A stretch of 12,935 nt of DNA from Endomicrobiellum devescovinae (GCA_031255495.1 JAIRSK010000057.1:1-12935), one strand, 5' to 3'. Shown: positions 6,883 to 12,935, counted from the first letter of the stretch. Notes: generated from the sequence alone by a model not told the origin. Made by a program: numbers and translations.

Positions 6883-7666
6883 TATCTTCTTCTCCTTCCT
6901 TAGAAGATTCTTCTCTCTTTTCTTCCTCTTCTTTTGCAGGTTCTGCAGCAATAACGTCTGCCCCTTCGCCTTCTTTCTTTTCAGTTACGCCTTTTCCTTC
7001 TAAAACAGCATTAGCTATAATTGAGCAGAAAAGCTTTACTGATCTTATAGCATCATCATTCCCCGGAATAGGATAATCAACCAAATCAGGATCGCAGTTA
7101 GTATCGCAAATACCGACGATAGGAATGTTAAGTTTTCTTGCTTCTGAAACAGCTGTAGATTCTTCGTTAGAATCAACCACAAACATAAGACCTGGAAGTT
7201 TTGTCATATTTTTTAACCCTTCCAAAGACTTTTCAAGCTTAATTCTCTCTCTTTCAATCTGAGACTGTTCTTTTTTTGAAAGAATTTGGAAAACACCATC
7301 TTCTTTCATTTTTTCTATTTCTTTGTATCTTGCAATAGATTTCTTTAAAGTTTCAAAATTTGTAAGAGTTCCGCCAAGCCATCTTTCAGCTACAAAAAAA
7401 GCTCCGCAGCGCTGAGCTTCCTCTTTTACTGGAACCTGAGCTTGTTTCTTTGTTCCTACAAAAATTATCTCTTTGCCCTCGGCAATGAGATCTCTTACTA
7501 CTTTGTAGTTTTTTTTCAATTCTTTAAGGGTTTTTTGAAGATCTATGATGTGAATTTTGTTCCTAGTTCCAAAAATAAACTTTCCCATTTTTGGATTCCA
7601 TCTTCTGGTTTGATGTCCGAAATGAACACCGGCTTCCAGTAAAGCCTTCATTGTAATGTTTGCCAT
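6872..7666 (-). CDS. rpsB: 30S ribosomal protein S2
   Basis: Small-subunit protein S2, which joins late in 30S assembly and is needed for S1 binding. It has 264 residues. Conserved stretches are TMKALLEAGVHFGHQTRRWNPKM, IFGTRNKIHIIDLQKT, ERWLGGTLTNFETL, PGLMFVVDSNEE and GICDTNCDPDLVDYPIPGNDDA. The start is the ATG at 7664-7666, preceded by AAAGGAGAG 4 bases away. An upstream ATG at 7762 is in frame but lies within the structured leader and gives a non-family N-terminus. The last 40 or so residues form an acidic Glu/Lys tail (KEEEEKREESSKEGEED) beyond the usual fold, whose codons also hold the tsf ribosome site. It is the first gene of the nine-gene operon. Confidence 0.97.
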   Translation of the reverse strand: MANITMKALLEAGVHFGHQTRRWNPKMGKFIFGTRNKIHIIDLQKTLKELKKNYKVVRDLIAEGKEIIFVGTKKQAQVPVKEEAQRCGAFFVAERWLGGTLTNFETLKKSIARYKEIEKMKEDGVFQILSKKEQSQIERERIKLEKSLEGLKNMTKLPGLMFVVDSNEESTAVSEARKLNIPIVGICDTNCDPDLVDYPIPGNDDAIRSVKLFCSIIANAVLEGKGVTEKKEGEGADVIAAEPAKEEEEKREESSKEGEEDNVN

Positions 7667-7685
7667 ACTTCTCTCCTTTGGTTTT

Positions 7686-7828
7686 AACCGCAGTAGCGGT
7701 TTCCGTTTCAAGACGTATTTTCGTCTCACGGCTTCCACAATCTTCCATCTCCAAAACCTCAAAGCTTCCCTTTGAGACCGTTTGGCAAATCCGATTGTGT
7801 GATTATTTAGGGTTATGACCCTAAAGAC
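7686..7828 (-). ncRNA. structured rpsB leader RNA (four hairpins)
   Basis: From the predicted transcription start near 7828 to the rpsB ribosome site, four hairpins follow one another. In transcript order: TTTAGGGT-CATA-ACCCTAAA at 7806-7825 (8-bp perfect stem at the extreme 5' end); CTCAAAG / CTTTGAG at 7758-7776, with CCAAA/TTTGG pairing outside it at 7751-7785; AGACG / CGTCT at 7711-7726; and AACCGC-TACT-GCGGTT at 7686-7701, ending 7 bases before the AAAGGAG site. The density of perfect stems in otherwise AT-rich DNA suggests a selected regulatory leader, possibly autoregulation by S2 as known for other bacterial rpsB leaders. I see no match to a named motif. Confidence 0.55.
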
Positions 7829-7834
7829 TATATT

Positions 7835-7863
7835 ATTTTATCAAAACCTATAATTGTTTTCAA
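7835..7863 (-). promoter_or_regulatory. sigma70-type promoter of the rpsB operon
   Basis: On the minus strand, TTGAAA (-35, 7858-7863) and TAAAAT (-10, 7835-7840) are separated by exactly 17 bases. The predicted start near 7828 is about 160 bases before the rpsB ATG and just before the first leader hairpin. No comparable promoter is seen inside the operon, whose genes touch or overlap, so this probably drives all nine genes. Confidence 0.8.
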
Positions 7864-7955
7864 GAGCTGACAGTTTCCGTTTGTTAATAGTAATAAAATG
7901 CACTGATTTCATTCAAAGTTTTTTCTATTTAAGAAAATTTTGTATGTCATTTTAT

Positions 7956-9212
7956 TTAAACATGCACTCTTTTTATATCTGCTCCGAGTTTTTTAAGTTT
8001 CTTTTCAAGCAGTTCATAGCCCCTGTCAAGATGATAAATTCTTGATACTATCGTCTTGCCTTCTGCCGCAAGACCCGCCAATACAAGAGCTGCGCCAGCT
8101 CTTAAATCTGAAGCCATCACAGGAGCTCCTGAGAATTTATCAACTCCAGTTATATTAGCCACCCTAGAGTCTATTTTTATATTTGCTCCAAATCTTTGTA
8201 ATTCCGCAACATGCATAAATCTGTTTTCAAATATGGTTTCTTCTACTTTTGAATGTCCTTTTAAAAGACACATCAAAGCCATCCACTGAGCTTGAACATC
8301 AGTCGGAAACCCTGGATAGACTTCCGTTTTAATATTTTGAGGATGTAAACCCCTAATCCATTTAACTCTAATGGTCGTTCCATTTTCTTTAACAAATAAC
8401 CCGCTTTTTTTCAATTTATTGCTTATCGCTTCAATATGTTCTGGAACAACATTTTTAAGAACAACGTCACCCTTTGTGATAGCTGCAGCTATCATATATG
8501 TCGCAGCCTCTATTCTATCGGGAATTACTTCATGTGTAAATCCTCGTAAACTATCAACGCCGTCAATAATTATTTTCCCAGTACCCGCACCACTTATTTT
8601 AGCCCCCATCTTATTTAGGACATTAACCAAATCTTCTATTTCAGGCTCTTTAGCTACATTAACTATAGTAGTTTTGCCTTTAGCTAAAACTGCGCTAAGT
8701 AAAATATTTTCAGTTGCACCAACGCTTGGAAACTTTAAATCTATAACAGCGCCTTTAAGCCCATCTTTTGCCGAAGTTTTAACATATCCACCTTCAACAG
8801 AAATTTCGGCTCCAAGTTTTTTAAAAGCATCCAAGTGTATGTCTATAGGTCTTGCCCCTATAGTACAGCCTCCGGGTAAAGAAACGTCAACACGGTTAAG
8901 CCTTGCAAGCAATGGTCCCATTATTAAAACGCTCGCCCGCATTTTTCTGACCAAATCGTAAGGAGCTATATGTTTATACTTACAAGATAAATAAGTTCGT
9001 ATAGTATTTCCTTTTTTTATGGTTTTTTTACCTATAAAATTTAAAAATTTCACAGCTGTGTCTATATCTGCAAGAGAAGGAACATTTTTTATTATTGAAG
9101 GCTCGTCAGTAAGTAAAGTTGCAAATAAAATAGGCAAAGTAGAATTCTTTGATCCCGAAATAATAACTTCGCCTTTCAATTTTTTTCCGCCGTGTATTAT
9201 TATTTTATCCAT
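7956..9212 (-). CDS. murA: UDP-N-acetylglucosamine 1-carboxyvinyltransferase
   Basis: Transfers enolpyruvate from PEP to UDP-GlcNAc, the first committed step of peptidoglycan synthesis in the cytoplasm. The 418 residues are full length. Lys22-Asn23 lie in SGSKNSTLP. The active-site loop PGGCTIGARPIDIH carries Cys116, the residue alkylated by fosfomycin, so sensitivity is expected in principle. PGFPTDVQAQW holds the catalytic Asp and SDLRAGAALVLAG the conserved Arg. A GGGA a few bases before the ATG is a modest ribosome site. The gene is separated from prmC by 112 bases, so it may have its own promoter. No convincing intrinsic terminator follows it before the rpsB promoter. Confidence 0.97.
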   Translation of the reverse strand: MDKIIIHGGKKLKGEVIISGSKNSTLPILFATLLTDEPSIIKNVPSLADIDTAVKFLNFIGKKTIKKGNTIRTYLSCKYKHIAPYDLVRKMRASVLIMGPLLARLNRVDVSLPGGCTIGARPIDIHLDAFKKLGAEISVEGGYVKTSAKDGLKGAVIDLKFPSVGATENILLSAVLAKGKTTIVNVAKEPEIEDLVNVLNKMGAKISGAGTGKIIIDGVDSLRGFTHEVIPDRIEAATYMIAAAITKGDVVLKNVVPEHIEAISNKLKKSGLFVKENGTTIRVKWIRGLHPQNIKTEVYPGFPTDVQAQWMALMCLLKGHSKVEETIFENRFMHVAELQRFGANIKIDSRVANITGVDKFSGAPVMASDLRAGAALVLAGLAAEGKTIVSRIYHLDRGYELLEKKLKKLGADIKRVHV

Positions 9213-9324
9213 TTTAATCCCAATGATTTATTTTATATATATAAATATCTATAATAAAATAAAGATTGACTCACCAACCTTAAAAAGTACCTTTTCCGCG
9301 ACTTCGTGCGAAGAATTGTAAATA
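9213..9324 (-). promoter_or_regulatory. prmC-murA intergenic, possible murA promoter
   Basis: 112 bases between prmC and murA. Directly after prmC is a small hairpin CTTCG/CGAAG (9302-9313), then AAAAG-GTA-CTTTTT, together a weak terminator-like signal. Nearer murA is a very AT-rich stretch with TTGGTG and TTATAG 17 bases apart, a possible but weak sigma70 promoter. Nothing is decisive. Confidence 0.3.
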
Positions 9325-10176
9325 TCAAGATTTTAGAGCTTTTAATATCCTAGGAAGTCCAGAATAATCGTTTATTATTTCAATATCTGTGTATTTATTA
9401 TCTAAAAATATTTGTCGTATATCTTCTGCTTTATTTGAATTTAATTCAAGAATAATATACCCATTGCTGTTTAAGTATTTGGTTGTATTTGCAGCTATCT
9501 CTTTATAAAAAAACAAACCGTCATCTTGCGCTGTTAGAGCATTTTTCGGCTCAAACTTAAGCTCAGGCTCCAAATTAGCGTATTCATATTCCGTAACATA
9601 TGGAGGATTGGAAACTATCATATCAAATTTGCAATCTGATATTTTTTCAAAAATATCGCTTTCAATAAATTTGATATTGAAAGCATTGTTAATTAGCGCA
9701 TTTTCTTTTGCAATTGACAAAGCATTAACGCTTATGTCTGAAGCTACAATATCTTCAAAAATTCCAAGTTTAGCCAAACTTATAGCTATACAACCTGACC
9801 CTGTACATAAATCTAAAATAGACTTTTTATTTTTTTCTTTGGCAATCTTTAACGCAACTTCAACCAAAATTTCTGTTTCTGGTCTTGGTATAAGAACATT
9901 TTTATCTACTTTAAATTCAAAGCCCATAAAATCAGCAACACCTATTATATATGCCGCTGGTTTGCGATTTGAACGTTTTAACACATAATTTTCATATTGC
10001 AATATTTGCTTATCGGTCGGTTTTTGACTTCTTAATAAAGGCAGTTGGGAACGCTTTGTTTGCAATACAAAGCTCAATAAAACTTCCGCGTCAGATTTAG
10101 GTTCAGACAAACCTTTGGATTTTAAAAACTTTGTGGCTGTTTTTAATAATGTATAAACGTTTTCGCCGTCTAACAT
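9325..10176 (-). CDS. prmC: peptide chain release factor N5-glutamine methyltransferase
   Basis: SAM-dependent enzyme that methylates the Gln of the GGQ motif in release factors, raising termination efficiency. It has 283 residues. The helical N-terminal substrate-binding domain covers roughly residues 1-85. The linker motif IPRPETE is at 96-102, SAM motif I DLCTGSGCIAI at 122-132, and the catalytic NPPY at 190-193, which contacts the glutamine amide. The start ATG follows the prfA TAA directly, so the enzyme is made together with its substrate, a common arrangement. There is no strong ribosome site (AAGGA is 13 bases away), which fits translational coupling. Confidence 0.96.
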   Translation of the reverse strand: MLDGENVYTLLKTATKFLKSKGLSEPKSDAEVLLSFVLQTKRSQLPLLRSQKPTDKQILQYENYVLKRSNRKPAAYIIGVADFMGFEFKVDKNVLIPRPETEILVEVALKIAKEKNKKSILDLCTGSGCIAISLAKLGIFEDIVASDISVNALSIAKENALINNAFNIKFIESDIFEKISDCKFDMIVSNPPYVTEYEYANLEPELKFEPKNALTAQDDGLFFYKEIAANTTKYLNSNGYIILELNSNKAEDIRQIFLDNKYTDIEIINDYSGLPRILKALKS

Positions 10177-11247
10177 TTAGATATTGTTTTCCTTGAGTTT
10201 AGCTTCCGCATCAGCTTCTATCAATTTGTTTACAAGTTCCGACAAATCTCCGTCCATAACTTCTGTAATGTTGTAAACGCTATAGCCAATTCTATGATCG
10301 GTTATTCTATTCTGAGGGAAATTATATGTTCTAATTTTTTCAGATCTGTCGCCAGATCCCACCTGCTGTTTGCGTTCGTTTGAAAGCTGCTTTTCCTGCT
10401 CCAAAATTTTTTGTTCGTAAAGTTTCGCGCTTAAAACCTTAAACGCTTTTGCTCTGTTTTTTATCTGGCTTCTTTCATCTTGGCAGGCAACTACAAGTCC
10501 TGTAGGCAAATGCGTGATTCTTATAGCCGAATCAGTTTTATTTACGTGCTGACCGCCCGCACCTGAAGCTCTATACGTATCTATTCTCAAATCTTCCATC
10601 TTTATTTCACAGTCCACTTCTTCAGCTTCAGGAAGAATAGCTACAGTAACAGCTGAGGTATGCACTCTTCCAGATGCTTCTGTATCAGGAACTCTTTGAA
10701 CTCTATGAGCACCTCTTTCAAATTTAAAGTAATGCCACACTTTATTGCCATTTATTTCAAATACAATTTCTTTGTAACCGCCAAGCCCTGTGGGATTAGA
10801 ATCTATAACTTCATGTTTCCAACCGTTTCTATCGGCAAACCTTGTGTACATTCTGTATAAATCGCCTACAAACAAAGCAGCCTCATCTCCGCCGGTTCCA
10901 GCACGAATTTCAACGATGATATTTTTATTTTCATTAGGATCTGGAGGTATAAGCAAAACTTTTATTTCGGATTCAAACTTTTCTTTTTTACTTATTAAAT
11001 CATCATATTCTGCAAAAGCCATTTCTCTTATTTCGGAATCGTCAGACTTTTTTAGATCTTCAGCGTCTTTTATATCATTTAAAAGTTTGGAATATTGAGC
11101 ATATTTCTCCGCAATAGGGCGCAAATAAGAGTACTGTTTAGTCAACTCTTTATATTTTTCCTGATTAGAAATAATAGAAGAGTCTCCTAGTTGCTTTTCA
11201 ACTTCTTTAAATTGATTATTCAACGCTTTTAATTTTTCTAAAAACAT
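10177..11247 (-). CDS. prfA: peptide chain release factor 1
   Basis: Reads UAA and UAG stop codons and triggers peptide release. It has 356 residues. The GGQ motif at 231-233 (RASGAGGQHVNKTDSA) is the PrmC methylation site and reaches the peptidyl-transferase centre. The stop-codon-reading PxT is Pro-Asp-Thr at 187-189 in HRVQRVPDTEASGRVHTSAV, which identifies RF1 rather than RF2 (SPF). AGTGGDEAALF (116-126) is also typical. The ATG at 11245-11247 has only a weak GGA about 10 bases upstream. It follows the rpmE terminator, so its expression probably depends on readthrough or on a promoter I cannot see. Confidence 0.97.
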   Translation of the reverse strand: MFLEKLKALNNQFKEVEKQLGDSSIISNQEKYKELTKQYSYLRPIAEKYAQYSKLLNDIKDAEDLKKSDDSEIREMAFAEYDDLISKKEKFESEIKVLLIPPDPNENKNIIVEIRAGTGGDEAALFVGDLYRMYTRFADRNGWKHEVIDSNPTGLGGYKEIVFEINGNKVWHYFKFERGAHRVQRVPDTEASGRVHTSAVTVAILPEAEEVDCEIKMEDLRIDTYRASGAGGQHVNKTDSAIRITHLPTGLVVACQDERSQIKNRAKAFKVLSAKLYEQKILEQEKQLSNERKQQVGSGDRSEKIRTYNFPQNRITDHRIGYSVYNITEVMDGDLSELVNKLIEADAEAKLKENNI

Positions 11248-11261
11248 AATCTATTGTCCGC

Positions 11262-11303
11262 AAAAAATATGACAGAATCTCTTTCCAGACAAGATTCTGC
11301 CAT
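11262..11303 (-). terminator. intrinsic terminator between rpmE and prfA
   Basis: On the minus strand, TGGCAGAATCT (11292-11302) pairs with AGATTCTGTCA (11270-11280) across an 11-base loop with a single G-U wobble; an outer A-T pair extends the stem to 12. It is followed at once by TATTTTTT. This is a standard Rho-independent terminator, placed 18 bases after the rpmE stop and 22 before prfA. Confidence 0.8.
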
Positions 11304-11319
11304 AAAATATTTTATAAAA

Positions 11320-11655
11320 CTACTTACCTTTAGCTTCTTTATCTTTTTTTGGAGCGGCTTTTGCCTTTTTGGGAGAAGTGGTAAGTATTTTTCCAGTAGT
11401 TTTTCTTGGTTTTACAACTTTTCTTTCGGCTTTTTTTCTTACTAAAGTTTTGCCTTCAGTTTTAGCAAAACGTTTCTGGAACTTTTCAACTCTTCCAGCT
11501 GTATCTATAAGCTTCTGCTTACCTGTAAAGAAAGGATGACAGTTTGAGCATATTTCTAATTTAATGGAAGGTTTTGTTGAACGAGTCTTAAAAGTATAAC
11601 CACAAGCGCAAGAAACTACGCTCTCTTCATATTTTGGGTGTATTCCCTCTTTCAT
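11320..11655 (-). CDS. rpmE: 50S ribosomal protein L31 with basic C-terminal extension
   Basis: Large-subunit protein L31 of the zinc-binding (C+) type. Cys16, Cys18, Cys36 and Cys39 lie in SCACGYTF and EICSNCHPFFTG, followed by the conserved KQKLIDTAGRVEKFQKRF. The ATG at 11653-11655 has AAGGAG 9 bases upstream. A longer reading frame to 11712 is impossible on the predicted transcript because its start lies upstream of the -10 box. The family is normally about 65-80 residues; this one has 111. The extra 40 or so residues are rich in Lys, Arg, Ala and Pro (KKAKAAPKKDKEAKGK) and look disordered and rRNA-binding. It is the first gene of the rpmE-prfA-prmC-murA block. Confidence 0.94.
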   Translation of the reverse strand: MKEGIHPKYEESVVSCACGYTFKTRSTKPSIKLEICSNCHPFFTGKQKLIDTAGRVEKFQKRFAKTEGKTLVRKKAERKVVKPRKTTGKILTTSPKKAKAAPKKDKEAKGK

Positions 11656-11698
11656 TTTTAACGTCTCCTTATTATTTGTTGCCGCATAATACATTTTT

Positions 11699-11727
11699 AT
11701 TATACTAAACATTTACCGAATAGTCAA
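11699..11727 (-). promoter_or_regulatory. near-consensus sigma70 promoter of rpmE
   Basis: On the minus strand, TTGACT (-35, 11722-11727) and a perfect TATAAT (-10, 11699-11704) are 17 bases apart. The predicted start is near 11692, leaving a leader of roughly 37 bases with AAGGAG before the rpmE ATG. It is the best promoter in the window by match to consensus. Confidence 0.88.
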
Positions 11728-12073
11728 ACTTTGTAGGATATTCTAACATGCGTGCATACGTGGTAGATTTTTGAAGCATACTTTAGAAGTTGCTTTGCAA
11801 ATTTTTATATTGCTCATTTTGCCTCAAATTATAGACCATTAAGATTTTCTCAATTAACTGCATTCCTGCAGACTTAATCTCTTTCAAATCTTGCTAATTA
11901 TACATTGTTTAGGATTTTACACTGCCTTTCTGCATTTTTCGCTTTTAAGACTTACCTTTTTTCTATTACCAGATAAACTCAAACAAAGAATTCACACTTT
12001 TTTTCTTAATAATTCTAATTTTTTGCAAATCAAATTAGTTTAATTCAAATAATGGGTTTGATTGGATTAATAA
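11728..12073. other. AT-rich gap upstream of rpmE, possible decayed ORF
   Basis: No recognisable gene in about 345 bases. On the minus strand, 11786-11893 is open for 36 codons (it includes SAGMQLIEKILMVYNLRQ, a plausible amphipathic helix). After one stop at 11783-11785 a further 25 open codons (11708-11782) run into the rpmE promoter. This could be a pseudogene remnant, but it matches no family I recognise and has no start or ribosome site. Near 12035-12065, AATCAAA and TTTGATT can pair around an AATTA-GTT-TAATT stem. The rest is featureless. Confidence 0.3.
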
Positions 12074-12092
12074 GGGTGTGGGGAGGGAGGGG
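12074..12092 (+). promoter_or_regulatory. G-quadruplex motif overlapping a ribosome binding site
   Basis: Four guanine runs, GGG (12074-12076), GGGG (12080-12083), GGG (12085-12087) and GGGG (12089-12092), are separated by loops of 3, 1 and 1 bases. This is a textbook short-loop quadruplex motif in DNA that is otherwise very poor in G. The same bases include two GGAGG copies, the nearer ending 5 bases before the GTG of the mini-ORF at 12096, so a folded RNA quadruplex would mask that ribosome site. Confidence 0.6.
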
Positions 12093-12095
12093 TGA

Positions 12096-12245
12096 GTGAG
12101 TGACATTAGAGTAGGTTCAGAATTTATTAGCTCTGTAAAAACACAAGTCCAATTGATAGAGTTGCAGTGGAGACAACAAGAACAAAGAACAGAACCACAA
12201 ATACAGCCTATACTTCTAGATCCTGGGTTTAGTTTCTCGGATTAG
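12096..12245 (+). CDS. unrecognised 49-residue small protein (candidate)
   Basis: GTG-started ORF of 49 codons ending in TAG, too short for routine ORF calling. An excellent Shine-Dalgarno (GGGAGG, spacing 5) stands before the GTG. The in-frame codon just upstream is a TGA, so the ORF cannot start earlier. A strong hairpin terminator follows 38 bases after the stop. The protein would be hydrophilic, rich in Gln and Glu in the middle (QLIELQWRQQEQRTEP), with a Pro/Phe-rich end (LLDPGFSFSD), and no signal peptide or membrane segment. By hand count the ORF is about 38% GC, higher than the surrounding intergenic DNA. I do not recognise a family. It could instead be part of a noncoding RNA or a gene remnant. 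Confidence 0.45.
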   Translation: MSDIRVGSEFISSVKTQVQLIELQWRQQEQRTEPQIQPILLDPGFSFSD

Positions 12246-12283
12246 GATTGTTTTCTTTTTGAAATCAAGGATTGTATTTGTAT

Positions 12284-12326
12284 TGTAAAGTCAAGCTGTG
12301 TTATCAGCTTGACTTTACAGGTTTTA
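12284..12326 (+). terminator. strong hairpin, likely terminator of the 12096 ORF
   Basis: Perfect 15-bp inverted repeat TGTAAAGTCAAGCTG (12284-12298) / CAGCTTGACTTTACA (12305-12319) around a 6-base loop, followed on the plus strand by GGTTTTAT. The minus-strand side has no T-run, so termination would act on plus-strand transcripts. The T-run is short, but the stem is the longest perfect one in the window. Confidence 0.65.
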
Positions 12327-12573
12327 TGACTGAATTTATCAAATATTCTCAAGTATAGTACATTCTGTCCAATTGTATTGCCACTACATTAATCACGACG
12401 TTTTAAATTAGAGTATAATCTTCCTTATAAAAATCTCCCCTTTGTTTTATTTAAAAATTTCAAACGGACATCATGATAACATTTTTATCAAATATCATTA
12501 TAGAATTACTTTTTTGTATATGTTAAAATAGTCTCGGTTGGTAATTAATTTAAATATCCAAATGGAGACACTC
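12327..12573 (+). promoter_or_regulatory. proA upstream region with leader hairpin
   Basis: An extended -10, TG-T-TAAAAT, lies at 12521-12529 (start near 12536) without a good -35; a perfect TATAAT at 12414-12419 is a second candidate, also without a good -35. TTTATCAAATAT occurs twice (12335-12346 and 12484-12495), and TGATAA-N5-TTATCA forms a palindrome at 12474-12490; these could be operator sites. Next to the gene, GTCTC (12531-12535) pairs with GAGAC (12565-12569) and TTGG (12538-12541) with CCAA (12558-12561), burying most of the proA ribosome site GGAG (12564-12567). No coding sequence is seen here. Confidence 0.4.
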
Positions 12574-12935
12574 ATGGATAATAATGAAATAAAACAAGAT
12601 GTACAACTTAAGGCAGGCGCTGCAAAAGATGCAGCCGGTAAACTTGCTGTTATGAACACACAACAAAAAAACAATATTCTCTCAGCAATGGCAGAAGCCT
12701 TGCAACAAAATGTGAAAGAGATACTCTTTCACAATGAAATAGACGTTCAAGCAGCAAAAGATGCCCAGATAACGACTGTTCTTATAGACAGACTAACTCT
12801 AAATGAAAAGACTGTGGCAGACATAATAGCAGGCATAAAAAATGTAATACTTTTACAAGATCCTGTCGGAACTGTTGTTGAAGAAACAAAGCCTTCGCTT
12901 GATATTGACGTTAAAAAGATAAAGGTACCTTTAGG
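12574..12935 (+). CDS. proA: gamma-glutamyl phosphate reductase, 5' part
   Basis: Reduces gamma-glutamyl phosphate to glutamate semialdehyde with NADPH in proline synthesis. Only the first 120 codons are in the window and they are uninterrupted. Family features seen are an Ala-rich N-terminal helix (KAGAAKDAAGKLAVMNTQQK), the pattern IDRLTLNEKTVADIIAGIKN, LLQDPVGTVVEE, and VKKIKVPLG leading to the nucleotide-binding domain. The ATG at 12574-12576 has GGAG 6 bases upstream. The catalytic cysteine lies beyond the window. It reads away from the rpmE block and has its own leader. A proB gene, its usual partner, is not visible. Confidence 0.92.
   Translation, partial: MDNNEIKQDVQLKAGAAKDAAGKLAVMNTQQKNNILSAMAEALQQNVKEILFHNEIDVQAAKDAQITTVLIDRLTLNEKTVADIIAGIKNVILLQDPVGTVVEETKPSLDIDVKKIKVPL

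Noticed and set aside
6883..6951. In-frame extension of tsf upstream of 6882
   Set aside because: It is the shadow of the purine-rich rpsB tail; the normal EF-Ts N-terminus and ribosome site are at 6882.
7563..7754. 63-codon minus-strand ORF in the rpsB leader as a leader peptide
   Set aside because: Overlaps the start of rpsB in another frame, has no convincing ribosome site, and its codons are explained by hairpins and rpsB.
7667..7762. In-frame N-terminal extension of rpsB to an ATG at 7760-7762
   Set aside because: It lies in the hairpin-rich leader, lacks a ribosome site and gives a non-S2 N-terminus; the ATG at 7664-7666 has AAAGGAG.
7921..7937. TTTTCT/AGAAAA palindrome as murA terminator
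   Set aside because: A/T-only stem and no T-run follows it on the minus strand.
8371..8961. 196-codon plus-strand ORF antisense to murA
   Set aside because: Low-complexity hydrophobic shadow of a conserved gene; no family features or ribosome site.
11656..11712. In-frame extension of rpmE to 11712
   Set aside because: The upstream ATG lies before the -10 box, so it would not be in the transcript.
12284..12319. 15-bp inverted repeat as an insertion-sequence end
   Set aside because: The two arms are only 6 bases apart, with no transposase or target duplication; a terminator hairpin explains it.
12060..12330. Known structural RNA (6S, SRP, RNase P, tmRNA, tRNA) in the G-rich gap
   Set aside because: None of their hallmark sequences or folds is visible; the T-loop-like GGTTCAG has no matching tRNA arms.

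Overview
This is a low-GC bacterial window. Almost all of it is two minus-strand housekeeping gene blocks, flanked by decayed or accessory sequence. The gene set covers translation, peptidoglycan precursor and undecaprenyl carrier synthesis, MEP isoprenoids, CDP-diacylglycerol and a site-2 protease, so it is chromosomal DNA from a bacterium with a cell wall. The base composition, the order of the rpsB-to-rseP block, a small ferredoxin gene inside it, and decayed genes beside intact ones fit a reduced-genome Elusimicrobiota/Endomicrobium-like symbiont. That assignment is inference; no rRNA or other taxonomic marker is present.

Layout. 1-127: the C-terminally broken end of a plus-strand class I/II aminotransferase (HisC-like), cut just after its NPNNP motif. 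117-818 (-): a Fic-domain protein whose own 3' end lies on that breakpoint. 878-1100: palindromic, REP-like repeats. 1101-7666 (-): an operon read as rpsB-tsf-pyrH-frr-ferredoxin-uppS-cdsA-dxr-rseP, with gaps of a few bases or ATGA overlaps. It is driven by a strong sigma70-type promoter (-35 at 7858-7863, -10 at 7835-7840) and has a leader of about 160 nt carrying four hairpins. 7956-11655 (-): rpmE-prfA-prmC-murA, driven by a near-consensus promoter (TTGACT-17-TATAAT), with an intrinsic terminator between rpmE and prfA that probably attenuates readthrough. 11728-12573: a long stretch without a recognisable gene. It contains a G-quadruplex motif overlapping the ribosome binding site of an unrecognised 49-codon plus-strand ORF, a perfect 15-bp terminator hairpin after that ORF, and the leader of the next gene. 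12574-12935 (+): the start of proA, running off the window.

How the genes work together. RpsB, Tsf, Frr, RpmE, PrfA and PrmC act in ribosome assembly, elongation, termination and recycling; PrmC methylates the release factor encoded just upstream of it. PyrH supplies UDP and hence UTP. MurA, UppS and Dxr feed peptidoglycan synthesis (UDP-MurNAc precursor, lipid carrier, isoprenoid precursor). CdsA makes the phospholipid precursor and RseP is the membrane protease usually found beside it. The ferredoxin could donate electrons to the Fe-S enzymes IspG/IspH of the MEP pathway (inference).

The main points for a second look are the G4/SD/mini-ORF/terminator unit at 12074-12325, the structured rpsB leader, a cluster of eight cysteines in CdsA, the aminotransferase/Fic breakpoint, and the pair of related palindromes at 944-1100.
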